DNA from: Fragilaria crotonensis
Lineage: Eukaryota > Bacillariophyta > Fragilariophyceae > Fragilariales > Fragilariaceae
Direction: 5' to 3'
Length of the DNA: 64,000 bases
NCBI GenBank assembly: GCA_022925895.1
Contig: JAKSYS010000129.1
Coordinates: 48,140-112,139, forward strand
Part shown: piece after piece, positions 43,048-55,939 of the stretch
Layout: the number at the start of each line of letters is the position of its first letter
How positions within the stretch are numbered: position 1 is the stretch's first letter
Position numbers and translations under genes: made by a program
Notes under the pieces: model-generated
Told to the model about the DNA's origin: nothing
The model's input: the letters and a program-made list of their open reading frames with translations, nothing else
Database searches by the model: none

Positions 43048-46000
43048 TCAGCCCCTCCACTCATAAAAGCCTTTGAATCTGCTTTCTTCATTTATGACGG
43101 ACCACAGTACTGAGGAGAAGCTTTCGTAGCTCTCGAACTTGGGAAGGTACAAGCGACGTGCGCAGGTGTTTGCCCTTGGCAGACAGTTATCTCTCAAGGG
43201 CAAGAACTCTCCAGAAGGTGATAAAATCGGAACAACTTCGATCTCACCTGGAGTGAGAATAGGCACACTCGTGACAAAGTTGAGGAACTGGCGCCGTTGG
43301 GTTGGTGTGCTCTCAAGGAGAGTCTTACTGAGAAAGCCGATAGTCGGCGACGATGAAGCGAATCGTCGACTGAGAGTCGCACCACCTTCACCTCCGATAG
43401 CTGCGACACCCACCAACGCCTCCGTTGCACCTTTCGCGAAGTCCATCTTGAAAAGTCTTCTGATATCCTCTTCATTCCATTGATCTACATTGTCGCTGCC
43501 ACCGCACACATCCCGTTGTAGTTCAGACACTGTGAACAGTCGAAGGTACGTGGTCGGAAAGAAGTCATCGACGCCTTCTCGAAATGCCTTAGCTTGCTCA
43601 ATCACTCCATCAACGAGAATGAATTGCTTCGCTAGCCTTACCCATTCGCGAACGTTGAATATGTTCACCTCACGTTCATGTCCGTTGGTGCAAAGTGGCG
43701 TGGCCAGAGGGCCTTGAGAAGAGTCCAGAGGATCAACAAAAGTTTTTCCTTCCATGTATTCCTCAAACGAGCATTCGTAGGACTTTCCGAAGCCTGTCTG
43801 CGCGAATTTGGGATTCGCGGCTACCTCGGCATAGCGCTTCGCCGTCTCGGATTCGGAGAGGTTCATGGCATCAATTACATCAAGTTCTGTGCATATATGC
43901 TGCTCAACGGCATAAACTTCACCGCCAAGAAATCCTGGTCTTGGCAGATCTAGAGAAACGAGACCTTGAAGCGAGTCACAGGCCCGCCTTCGACTAGCCC
44001 CACCGTCAGCTTCCCTTGCGAACGTGCTCCCGGTTGTTGGCGTGTTCTCTTCCAGACTATATTCATCAGTAGCGTCATCTTCTACCGGTCGCGAGGCTGT
44101 GCAATCTGGCGTTTTTTGCACAACCTCGGGAGTCCCATATTCCGCATTGTTTTCCAGTGATGCATCTCCGCGACCTTCAGCGTAAATTTGCACTAATCTA
44201 AGGAATGAACAGCTTAAGGGTAAAGGGAACATGAAGCGCTCTCGAAGTGCACACGCGAAGACCCGACCCATGAACCGGAATTGTTCTTTGACGGCCTCCA
44301 TCTGGGGATCGTCCTGCGACAATGGTCGTGGATAGACACCAGGTGTACTTCGTGAATTCGCTCTTGGGTAGGGATTACCACCTTACCTGTGGAATCGAGA
44401 TCGGAATCCAAAGTGGAAGCCGTGAAGACTGTTCATCCAGATCCACATTTGTTGGCGTGAACGGGTACGTCTGCATTGACGACCCAAAATCAGGAGGACA
44501 CGATGGACGATGGGTTGAGGGCGAAACATGCTGACAGCATAATAAAGCTTCGGCAACATCAGCGAAAAATCCCCTTGTTACACCTGCCTCGTCTCCAGAC
44601 GCCGCATCGAATCCTGATTCGCCGCTGAAACGTATTTCCAGACGCCGCTGTCGGATCATGCTGTCACCAGCGTATCGTTCCATTACTGTTGCGGCATCAG
44701 AGAGGAGTTTGTCTCGCCTTACGGCAGCTTTGGCACACTGGAGTGACCGCTCGCGCCACCCTTGGGCTCGAAAAGCCGCATGGACCCTAGCCCCAAGGGC
44801 TTCTTCCATTCCGTATAACTCATCTGCTTGCAATTGCAGGGCAGTTGGATCTTCCGCTCCGCCAGAAAATGCTTCGCTGACAAGCTCAACAGCGCGTCCC
44901 CTTAATGCAGTCATTCGCTGTCTCAACGGGCCAACATTGACCTTCGCCTCCTGTAACCTCATCGCAGCACGAGACACTCCGAAAGCTGTGCGTTCGAGAA
45001 GCTGGCGTCTTGAATCATAGCTAAAGAGGCGCGGAGCCAGAGATGGTAACTCAGTGCACCAAGGAGGCAGTACTCCACTTACAACGGCGAGGCTCTGGTC
45101 CAGCTGGGCGGATAGCTTGTCAGTGAGAGATCGCGATTCGAGCGAAGCCTCCACTACGTCGAACACAAGCGAATTGCCTGTTTTGGATCGGTCGATAGCC
45201 CCAGCAGCCGATGTCCTTTCGTGAACATATCTACCAATTGAATCAATCATCTGCATACAATTCAAAGTCATTGTTTCAGCCTCGTCGGTCCAGGATGGAG
45301 AGGGGTGGATTTCCTCCAATACATCACCCATTTCAAGCATTCTTTGTAGATGCGAACCATGCGAGGATCGAGATTCTAAAGCCGTTCTCCCAGCGCGTCC
45401 GAAAATTTGAGAATCCATCAGGTTTTTGTCGGCAATTTCAAAACGAGAAGCGGCCCTTTTCATGTCTAGACTGAAGTATAGCACAACTTTGTGGTCGGCG
45501 TTCAGCCTTTCAGAATCGTGGTGGTTCATCTTCTCTGACAGTTGCTGAAATGCTGAGACGAGAGTAATGTCGCGCGATCCGAGGTCGTAGGAAGGCTTAC
45601 TATCATTCACACCGAAAAGGAAACGAAACTGAGGAGACTTCTCGACATGAGAGGCTGAAATCACAATTTTGGTGTCAATCCCGGCGACGCTGCACTTGAT
45701 GGTGGACTTCAGAGTTCACCCCGTTGTTTCCGCTGCTGACGTTTAGATCAATCGGAGACAACTGGTCTAGTAGAGAGAGCAGACCAGCTTCGCTTTAAGA
45801 CTCCGATTTCTGAGGCTTGTGAATGACCGGTATCTTCATCACCACTCGCAAGGCTTCGCAGAGCGATCATTCGAAAAGATCGATCCCTAGAACTGGCAGC
45901 AACCCTCTCGCTCAGCGAGCGAACACGTGACGATCGACTTTCGCTTGCGAGTCCGCACTTGAGATCATGATGAGGTATCGCTCTGATCACCTCCCCAGAA

Positions 46001-49000
46001 TCTGAAACCAAGTCATATTCGAAGGCGTGTCGACTTGACGAACTGGCGGGGGAGCAGCCAATAATAGTGTACGCCTTCGATCCTTTTTCAACTCTGGTTC
46101 CACGTGGTAATGCAGACGGAGGAAAGGAAACGGGCACAACATCTGAGGGGCGCCGAGACTTGAGCACGCTCTCAACGATGAACTTGTAATCGTCTCTTTC
46201 GGCGTTCTTGAAGCGCTGAAGAACCATGAACGTTTTGCAGCCAACCAAGACACATTCTTCGCTGCTGTCGAATTCGAAGTATTCAGACAAGTTTTGATTA
46301 TCAGGATCAAGCTCGCGCAGGTTACTAGCACCGACTTCGCCAAGGTTTTTGGTTGCGTACTTGATTCTGTGAACTCCAATTTCTGGATCAAAATCAATAA
46401 CTTGTCCGAGGCGGAAATCCTCAGAATCCCCAAAAGAGCTGCCCGTTAGGCGGTTGCGACTTTCGGCGATGATCGCTTTATCTTCCGCAAGCCTAGAGTG
46501 CAAGACATTGGTCAAAACGACTATTGGTATGTCCACTTCTCGAAGACCCAACTTACCTCTGGCAATATGAAACAAAAGAAGCATCGCGACAAGCAGCAGA
46601 GCGAAGAAGATGATCTTTCAAACATGATAGCTGCATCAGAGGTTCACAATTCACGACGAATGGCTGATCGTACTGGATCACTTCGATTGTCCAAGGTTTC
46701 GTCAAGGACCGGAGGTCATCGCTCGTTTCTTTAGTCCCAGTTAAAATGACTTTTGACCGGGGCAACTTTTCAAAGAAGGAAAGCAGAACATGCAGGCGCC
46801 GTAGGATCTCAGGAGTGTGTTGTTTAATGCGAGTCGGGATTTCTCCCTCAGTCGCGGCGTTTGGATCAACATTTCGGTCGCCTCTTGGCACGAATTGGTC
46901 ACCTTGTTTACGCTCATTATCAGATACCTCAACTTCAAAACGCTTAACAACAGGTTGGACGATCAGAGTGGTAATGAATTTGTCGATAAAACAAGGGCGA
47001 TTGCTTGAATTTGTTCGAAATTGAGGCTTCCGTTTCTTCATGGGGGGATCGTACTGGGATACTGGTGGTGTGCTGACTACGCTAGAATCCCCGCACAACG
47101 CTTCCACAAGAACAGGCAGAATGTGATTGGAAAACTCAAACATTGTCAAGGCGCCAGCCGAAGCAAGCTGCGCGGCAAGGTCCTGCAATACATCAACATC
47201 TAGTGCTTTGATACGGGCCGATGTCGTTTGCAGTGACCAGTCTTTCGCAGAAAGTTGCGCCTTCGACGAATCGATATTGTCACACTTCTGGAAGTCAATG
47301 GCAAGGGCGCATTCACGAGAAATCAGCTGCACATACTTCCATTTCACAATCCCTCCTTCCCTCACATCTATACAATCTTCGCAGGCATCCCAATCACACT
47401 CACGGCAACCATGCATAGGAAACCCCCGATCGACGCCGTTTCCACAAAGGTCACATCGAAACGAGGAATGTCGAGTGAGGTGAAGTTCAGCAGGATGGCA
47501 CTTGGGACAGAGAACCACGCCAGAAGAAACTAAGGCGTTTACCTCCGGCTCTCGGGCTGCAACGTGATGCGGTGAAAATCTTCTAGCGTCCGAAGTCAAT
47601 GATTTGTTGATATCGCGAAGCGCTTCGAGTCGTTTCGACGACTGGTGTTGGTGAAATGCTATCAAATCAGAAACTCCGAAGCGATGAAGGGTAACGGCAA
47701 CATCCTTCAACGACGCCACTTTGAGGAGGATCGACGTCAGACTTAAACCTAAAGCGATATCTTCGACTTCTTTTGTCCATAACAGTCCTTCTACCAAACG
47801 AAGGTAGTTAGTCAAAGGGCAGTCACTGATATCTTGGCAAGCTTTGAACAAACGGCAGGCAAGCGTATCGCCTGGAATGGAGAAAAGCAAGGCTTCGGAT
47901 GATGCGATGTCTGACGGGGCAGAATCAGCGTCGGTTCGCAAGGATTGTTTGTCCGGAAAATGTTGACTCTACCGCTCTCGGCATCGCCAGGGCTCTTAGG
48001 TTTCGCCTGACCAGGACGAATAGACGAAGACGCTGTGCATTTCAACCGATTGAGATGCAACTCGCAACAGAACCCTTCCCACAAGACTTTGCACAATGCA
48101 GCGATAGATGTGTACTTTCGGGGCAAGCGAGCATCTACATTCGATTCCAAATTGAATCAGTTCCCGCACTGCCTTCAATAGGAATTCTTCGCCTTCGAGA
48201 CGAAGGCACAACTCCTGATCTTTCTGCCTCTTTCTTGCATTTTCAATCGTATCTACTATCGCATGTGAACATGCCTCGCTGTTCACTACACCGTCCACAA
48301 ACATGTGCTCTTGCAATACTCGGGAAAGCGAGTTCTTCTGTCCGAGATAAGCGGCCAACTTGATGGTTTCGTCGTCGACAACAGCTCCATTCCGCATAAG
48401 GTAAGAGACGATGGCTGTCGAACAACCAAGGTGGATGGCAAGAGCAAGGAGCGGCATGCCATCTTCATCCCGAGCATTCACGAGGGACGATGCAGTCGAA
48501 GTGGAACCCTTTTTCCTCTTCGCAGTTTCCACCACTCTATGAAACCATGAAAAGTGATTTGACATAATGCCATTTGCAATTGCAGATTTCGTGGCTGTAT
48601 TCAGAACGGGAGCGCCACGTCGGGCATCTTCTCCTGGAGTTAGCGCCTCAAATCCGCCTCTCCTGATCGCTTGTAGCTCTGAGGAATACAGCGACAGAGG
48701 ATCTGGTAACCAACGCGGCGTGCCTTCACTGGAGAAACTAGGTTCATCGCTGCATGTTGTCCCGGTAAGTTGATAGTGACGTTCGTCAGCTTGTTGACAT
48801 TCGTTTGTCTGAGGGCGTCTCCTCGTTGAAGACCTCAGCTGGTCGTCTACGCTCAGATCTTGCGACTGACTTTTGCCATCGCTTCCTGGCGCGTTGAAAG
48901 AGTCGCCGTCAGTTGATGAGGGTGCCATGGAACGCAGATGTATTTCACTCAAGAAACGAGAATTGAGAAGGCCTGGCGCGTGTGCATTGCAGATTCTGAG

Positions 49001-52000
49001 ATTCAGCACTTCCCGCCGCCTTCTGGTAGAGATGTCTCGCAGCAACCGACAAGAGATACCCCAGTGCGGCAACTGCAGGCAATAGATTTGTCAGATCATC
49101 ATTGTTTCGCACCAATTCTCTTCCGAATGCTATCGCCTCTAGCACTGAGTCTGCCAAACCAGATGCAAATACCCGAGCAAGCGCCCCTTTACCCTTGTCG
49201 CATTCGTTCGCGATCGATTCGATGGCCTGCACATCAAGTCTTGAAATAGACACAATGTCACGCGGAATCGACTGTGAACCTGCTCCATCATCGACTCCGT
49301 TCGACTTGTCAGAATCATGGGGAACCTCCGGTTCATCAACCATTTGTGAGAACCCCGCGTGAACGAGATCCGTGACCTTCACGCGATGAAAGCGAGACAC
49401 CCGATCGTCGCTCGCACTGCTCTCTATACCAACGCCAAGCCCAAAGAGGCTATCAACAAACTCAACACAAACAATCCCTGCTCCTCGGTCAGGTATCACC
49501 ACATGCGATCCTGCGAGTGATGATGGCGGAACGATTCTGCCAACAGTGGGGACGTTTACTACTGCAAGAGGGTTGTTTCGCGATGCATCTTGTGTGCATG
49601 AAAAATGGGCAGATGGGAACACGATATCACCTACGGCCCAGGACGATTCTGTCACTGGTTTACCCCACAGAGGGGTGAGCGTAAGGTGATCGAATCCATG
49701 CGATCTTAGCATTCGTTGAATGAACCAAATAGCAGGGGTCGCGATCAAGCCCGACTTTTCAGCTGAGAGTGTCTGCGGTTGATACCACCATCTCCTTCCG
49801 TTGTAGAGAACACGAATCGAATGCCTAAGAATTGCGTTCGTGTAAGAACAATGTGTTGCAATCCCTCTTGTAAGGTAAGAGGTGGTACTCACCTTTCTCC
49901 GTTTGAACCTTGTTGAACTTCAACCACCTGTCCTCGGTCACCAGGAACCATAGGTCCTCGAGACGCATCGCCATACTTTTCATACCCTTCCACCAACTCC
50001 ACAACATCACCAATCTGCGTGAAACACGCCATTGAGCTTTCGAAGACACTTTGGTGACAAATGAGTTTCTGCACTTACTTCGAACTGCTCTCGGCTGGGA
50101 TTTTCCAATTGAATGGACCTCGAGACATCAAAGACCTCGCTAAAGAAGATCTCATCTTCCGTGAAGATCGCACTCACCACTTCCAGGAAGTCATCGACAA
50201 AAACGAAAACATCGGCGTACAGACAGTTTGCATCATCTGCCTTCCTTTCGATTAAATCCGCCAAATTCTTAAGTTTCAAGCCAGATCTATACCAAAGCCT
50301 TGCAGCTACAACCACCGATAGGCCACTTTCGGGCTGATCAGGGTCCTCATATAATGAAAAGACATGCCGCAGAGCAGTCTCGAGACGCTCCGTTGGCTTG
50401 CCCCCACGAACAAGCATTTGTCGTTGCTTTCCTAGCTCAATGTGCCGAGCCCTTTCCTTCTCTATCTTCCTTTGCTTCGCAACACATTCATGTTGTTGTA
50501 GACTACGTGTGCGTGGTGAGTAGCATCAGACGGCAGTAGACATCGTAATTCTGTGATTTCAGATGACAACTTACCTCAAAACTGGAATACCATCAAGTCC
50601 AGTAATGGCGACCATAGCTCCAGCATTGAAAGGAACAGCCACCGGATACAATACTCCAGACCTCGGAACATTCTTTGACCAGGGTGCCAAGGATATCACC
50701 ATCACGCCAGAATGTCAAAGTACGGCTCTCCGTATCGACGACAACCGTTATCGTTTCAAGACATCCGTAGAGCACATTGTCTTCGTTCCGCGCCACTTGC
50801 CTGCCGTTCATCTCAACTCCGTGGTGAGGTCTTTGCGATCCTCGCATCGAGATAGTGTCAGTAGAACCGCCTTCATATTTGTTACCATTGTCATCAATGC
50901 CCCAAAAGAGCGACGACTGTTGCAAGGAATTTCGTTCGTCAAAGGACGAAAACGAACTTGTTGTCACGCCAACCAAGTACCCACCACCAGGGGACTTTCC
51001 AGTTTCACGAAAAGGGCGTTTGAACGCGACGCGAAAACCAATGGCTTTACGGCGAAGAGGTCTTCCATTGGACAGAGTATTCACACGGGGAATATGTTGC
51101 GCAGTCCTGATCGATTTTCCTTCCGAGGCTCCAACCGGCAAGGTGGCGATATTTAGGAATTCATCGCCGACAATTAAACAATTTTCTGTCCTATGCATAC
51201 CTAAATTGATAGGCGCTTCCCAGTGAGGATTGAAAAGGGACGCATTCTCTGTCGCGATCTCCAACAGTTCATCAGGAGGAACCAATGGGCTTGATATGAC
51301 ATCGAGTCCAAAAGGGATGGCTTCAACGGAACGAATCATCATCTCTCTAGCTCGGGAAGCGGAAGTCTTGCAATATCCGGCATCCCTGCCCCTTCCAAGG
51401 CCAGAGCAACAACAGCCGGATCATTCTCAACTTGCTCGAAATTCTCCGATTAAAGCTTGCTTGAAAGTCCAAACCGACACCGCCCCGTCTCACGAAGAAG
51501 TTTCTCATCAACTGCGCAGACAGCGGCTCATCTCTACGAAGAATGTCTGGAACTACTTTCAATGAGTGAATAAACGAAAGGTGAGAGTCGGAGAGATTGA
51601 CGATCGCATCGAAAGCATATGCCCAAGGCAGAAACAGTTATCTTTAAAAACAGCTGTTTCGTCATGAAAGCATTTTCAATCCCTTTGCACGGCAGACACA
51701 AATTTCTCAAAAATTTCAGAGAGGTTTGACTACAAGGGACATCAAGACAAATGGAGGAATTGTCCATTTATTTCCTTTCACAAGCGGGTGACGAGATCCT
51801 GAGATCAAAAAGTTAACGCAGAACAAACATCATCGATGGATAGGAATGCTCCTTGACGAAACAGTTGACGAACCGTTTGGCAAAACAACTCTTTGTCGAA
51901 TCACGCGAAAATCCAGCATGTGTGCTGGCGTGCGTGCAGAAAGACTGACTTACGCTGCCTTAGAGATCCGCAAATAGAGCAAGACGTCGGATTTTCTTGG

Positions 52001-52086
52001 TTGCGATTGGTGACACAACCGCATAGTTCACAAGTCCAACGACTTCCGTTGGCGTCAGCGTTGTTGCCATCCTCTGGTCCGTTCAT
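43048..52086 (-). CDS. Giant HECT E3 ubiquitin ligase (RanBP2 ZnF, SPRY, MIB-like, ankyrin-like, ZZ, HECT)
   Basis: A multi-exon minus-strand gene. 52086-51954: RanBP2-type finger (SRWTCELC, SCSICGSLR), ending at a GTAAGT donor. About 51342-50590: SPRY domain (SLFWGIDDNG, RTLTFWRDGD). About 50417-50030: helical region. 50074-49909: MIB/HERC2-like (GDVVELVEGYEKYGDASRGP), continued after a GTGAGT...TTCTTAG intron by NGRRWWYQPQTL, to about 48945. 49072-47996: ankyrin-like helices (LALAIHLGC). About 47500: ZZ finger (CDLCGNGVDRGFPMHGCRECDWDACEDCI). 45664-43048: HECT lobe, with an intron near 44330, DEAGVTRGFF, DPQMEAVKEQFRFMGRV and catalytic Cys in ANTCARRLYLPKF near the C-terminus. At least four single-base frame changes occur (near 51345, 50665, 45790, 45715). 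Domain content recalls HECTD1/HERC-type ligases, but the combination is unusual. Treating the RanBP2 exon as part of this gene is an inference. Confidence 0.75.
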
Positions 52087-52752
52087 TTGTTCAGACAAAA
52101 CAGAAGGAGAAGGCTGTGTTACGTCGTGAGAGTGTCAATTGTTTTTTCACCGAATTTTATCTGTGTGTGATGCTCGTCCAATTCTTTTTTTTTTCCAGAG
52201 GGGATTCCGGGTTTCTCACAGATTTCTCTGATTGGCAGAAGCCACAGGCGACATGTTCGAGACAGTCCGGAGCTCGATGTCCCCGTGATTACGACGTACT
52301 AGTACTACTTTATTAGATGACCGTTGACCAACATATGAACAGATACTGTATGTGATGCTACGTGCTACAAGTGCTACTATCATACCATCAGTAGTCTAAT
52401 AGTCTACAAGTACTATCAGCAGTCTACTAGTAGTCTACTAGTCTACAAGTACTTGTACCAGTAGACTAGTAGTTTTACAACGCCTTGTATTCAACATTCT
52501 CGACTCCAACAGAGCAGAAAAGGACTTGTTTCTTGTACTCTAGCGTACCATCCCTAAACTACCAGTTCCGGTACTTGTAGTCCCGAGTTCGCGAATTGTA
52601 GATATGACGGTGGTACGAATGCACTTCAAACCTCACAGAGCCAAGGGATGGATGTTGTAGCAGCCGTGGAGACGCTGTTTCTCAAATGATTTTAATCGCC
52701 TTTCTAAGCCCTAACGGTACCAGGTACTGCCAAGAGAATCGATTTCATTGAG
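52087..52752. other. Intergenic, GTAC-rich
   Basis: About 670 bp between the HECT gene 5' end and the kinase gene 3' end. It has a T-run near 52185 and runs of CTAGTAGTCTACTAGTCTAC and GTACTTGTACCAG at 52380-52470. No gene is recognised. Confidence 0.5.
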
Positions 52753-55430
52753 TCACGAGCCTTTGGCCGCACGGTGATGGTTCAAAAAGAAGTGCTCATT
52801 CAACAGACCATTCTTTCCCACAATTGGAGGGCGATCGTCAGGATTTCGACGAAGACATCGCTTGATGGCATCGACAGCTGCTTCGTCAACGTCTCCTGGG
52901 AATTCAATCTTGTGGGATGGATTGACGATTGCTTGAAGCTTCTGGATCATGTGAAGAGACGCAAATGGTGTACGCCCAAACACCATCTGATAGAGGATGC
53001 AGCCCAGGGACCAAATATCAGAAGCTCTGCCGATTCTCATCCTCGCTGCTCCATCCCCCGATCCGGTGTCGAGAATGGCCTCAGGTGACATATAATTCAA
53101 TGTTCCGATTTGACTGTCACGATAAATGTTGGTGGTATCGTCAGTTTGGATCGCCTTGGCAATACCAAAATCGATTAACTTCAGCGCTCCGCGAACGAAC
53201 AGAAAGTTAGCAGGCTTCAAATCACTATGGATGATCCTCTCCTCGTGGATGGAATGCACTGCACTCAACATTTGTTGCCATGTTAGTCGGATGAAATTCA
53301 TATTCAGTGAAGGATAGCCGGTGTTTCCTTTCTTTGTCGATTGAAGCGTTTGCTGTTGCAGTACGTGATTCAAGTCCACCTCACCAACCTCCATTGCCAG
53401 GAAAATTGCTTTTCGACTCAAGTCGATCTCGCTGTCATGCATCTGGATGATGGATGGGTTGCCTTGAAGCTTCTTCAGGAGTGCAATCTCATTCGCATAT
53501 CCATCGATAGCTTTCTGATCAAGATTCCCCAGCTTGACTTTCTTTATTGCCAATACGCAGCAGCTTTTGGAGAGCACTCTGTAGACCTTGGATGATCCTC
53601 CTTTCCCAATCACACCGAGCTTGACAAACGGAACGTCGTTGACTCTAATGATGTTGTTTTCGTTCACGAGAGGTAAGAAGTCGGTATTGCACTGACCGAG
53701 CAATTTTGCCGTTTCTGGCAAGACAGCTTCGGCTGTTTTTGCACCATCATTCGGTATGTCATTGTTGGTCAACTCAGGTTTGTCCTCCGAATCACAAACT
53801 TCATCGGTCCGGGCACTTCTTCCAGTTTGGCTGGACGCCGTCGACGTCGCATGTGAGGAGCTTGTCACGACACTGGATCTCGAAACTGGTTCAGTGGATT
53901 CTGGTAGCGCCCCCAATTTCGGTTCATGGCATTTGGCGATCGTCGCCGGTAAAACAAGGGAATCTGATTGCTCACCTGTCGGGTTCGCAGAGGTGAGCGA
54001 TCCCCTCCGACTAGGATCCCAGTTCATCATGTAGCTCAAGTCAATTCGGGAAACCTTCACTTTGGGTTTGGTGTTGCTGTCTTTCGCAGCCTTACTTTTT
54101 CCGGACTGCACAACTTGAGGCTCACTTTTCTCATCATCTGAATCACTCAATGTGTTGATCTCTTCAGGAGTAAGACGTTTCGCTCCGCCCGTCAGCCCCA
54201 CCGGCTTCAACCTAGGCACCTTTGACAGCAATCTGTTGCGAGTTTTCTTGGCTGCAGCCTTGGCATCGTTTGCACTGGGGTTGGACTGCGCTGTCCCTTC
54301 CTTCTGAGATATAGCGGCTGACTTGAACTCTAGCTCTACGACACCAGCTTCCGCAGTATGATTCTGACTCATCACTTGCCGTGATAAACTCGACGGGCCA
54401 TCGCGAGACACCGTTTTCAATTCATTTTCCAGTGAAAGGCTCACTGTTCCAGCTGACATATTGCTATCTTCCAACATCGCTTTTTCATCGGTTTCATGGT
54501 TCTCGGCAAACGCTCGTCCCTTCGGAGATACAGCTTGACGACGAGCACGCTTCCGAGATTCGGTTGGCAACGGTGGGACCAGCGATACGCGCTTGGCATG
54601 ACCTTGCAATGGGGAACCACTGGGAGCGCACCCTACCAGCGATTCACGTTGTGACGAATCCACTTTCTTATCCAATTGGTCAAGTTTCATCAGGGTAGTG
54701 CGCAATATTTCGATGGGTTCCGCACCGTTTTCGATGCCACTATTGATGACATCAATTGCCCTTGACACATTGAAGTTGCTCTCAAACTTGGCAAAAGACA
54801 CATAAAACGACGAAAGTTTGGCGCCGAATCCTTGATTCTGTATAAGCCGATAAACCGCTCTCGCTTCTTCCGGGGACGCGTACTTTGCTTGAGCCTCGGC
54901 GTAGGACAACCAAATTTGCAGAACTTCCTCTTCGTTCCCCGTAGAAGTGTTATCGAGCAGCGAGAATCGAGCCTTCGCGCGTCGATGAAGACGCATCAGA
55001 TCACCGTGAGAAAATGAATTGTCGGATGTCTGACTTGCATCAATTTGCATGCATGCGACCTTTAGTGCACGACACCACGCGGAAGGATCGTCTGAAAGCG
55101 GGCCGTCAACAATTTGTTGGCAAAGCTGCAAATGCTCACGACTAGTCTTGGCGGAAAGACAGAAGAGAGTCTGAACAGTTTCTCCTGTGCGAAGAATGCG
55201 CCCCGGTTATATTGTGAAGACTGGATGCCAGGACTCCTGAAGACATCGTTGCCATTCTCCTGCAGCGGCTTTCGCCGACTCTGGGAGTTGCTCGTTTTGC
55301 ACGATTGTCTTCAACCGATATGGCGTCTCAGTCACATTCTCTTTATCTATCGGTAGACCTTTTGAAGAGGGTAGTGGGGAATCATCGGGAATTGTTTCAT
55401 GGAGCGCTTTACCGTAGATTGTTCTGCCAT
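52753..55430 (-). CDS. Mps1/TTK-type spindle-checkpoint kinase
   Basis: The C-terminal ~270 residues are a protein kinase with the wording specific to Mps1/TTK: GKGGSSKVYRV loop, VLAIKKVKL with the ATP-binding Lys, IIHSDLKPANFLFV catalytic loop, KLIDFGIAKAIQ, and TTNIYRDSQIGTLNYMSPEAI activation segment. The N-terminal part (about 55125-54650) has a TPR-like block (WLSYAEAQAKYASPEEARAVYRLIQNQG, FESNFNVSRAIDVINSGIENGAEP) like the Mps1/Bub1 TPR module. Between lies a Ser-rich basic linker. The proposed start at 55430 (MAEQSTVKRSMKQF) includes an exon with DKENVTETPYRLKTIVQ. It needs a one-base shift near 55395 and an intron near 55200; this N-terminus is inferred. Mps1 recruits checkpoint proteins at unattached kinetochores. 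Confidence 0.88.
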
Positions 55431-55939
55431 GGTGGATTGACCGTTTCTTTTCGTCACACGGATTTTGGATTTCTCGAATTTGAAAAAAGGTGGTGCGGGT
55501 ATCCTCTACTCGTAGTAGAGAAGTACTACGAGTATGTATATAGTACAGTACTGGTAAATGTTTTTAGCCATACTTTTCCTCTGCATGTGGTGCTACTGTA
55601 TGATAATTGTAGGGTGTGACGTGTGACGGACAGCATCGTACCTGGTACGCCACTATTGTCTATATCCATGTATTTCCGGATGTACATATAACATATATCC
55701 ACTATCCATATATGATTTTACTCTTTACAGTATGACATAAGTATCGGGTTAAGATCGTACTTGGAGTACCAAGTACTACCAATACTGTAAGTAGTCTACT
55801 ACAGCACCCGTTACTACCGGTAGATAGTCGAAATCAATGAAAACACCTTAAGAACAGGAATACCTCCAGCCTCCAGGTCAGTTATGAAGCTCTATTAAGA
55901 AGAGCACATTGACATATGCAAAATGCCGAATCCCAACTT
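55431..55939. other. Intergenic, GTAC-rich
   Basis: About 510 bp. It includes ACTCGTAGTAGAGAAGTACTACGAGT, an imperfect palindrome near 55508, and GTACTTGGAGTACCAAGTACTACC near 55757. Promoter side of the kinase gene. No other gene is seen. Confidence 0.5.
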
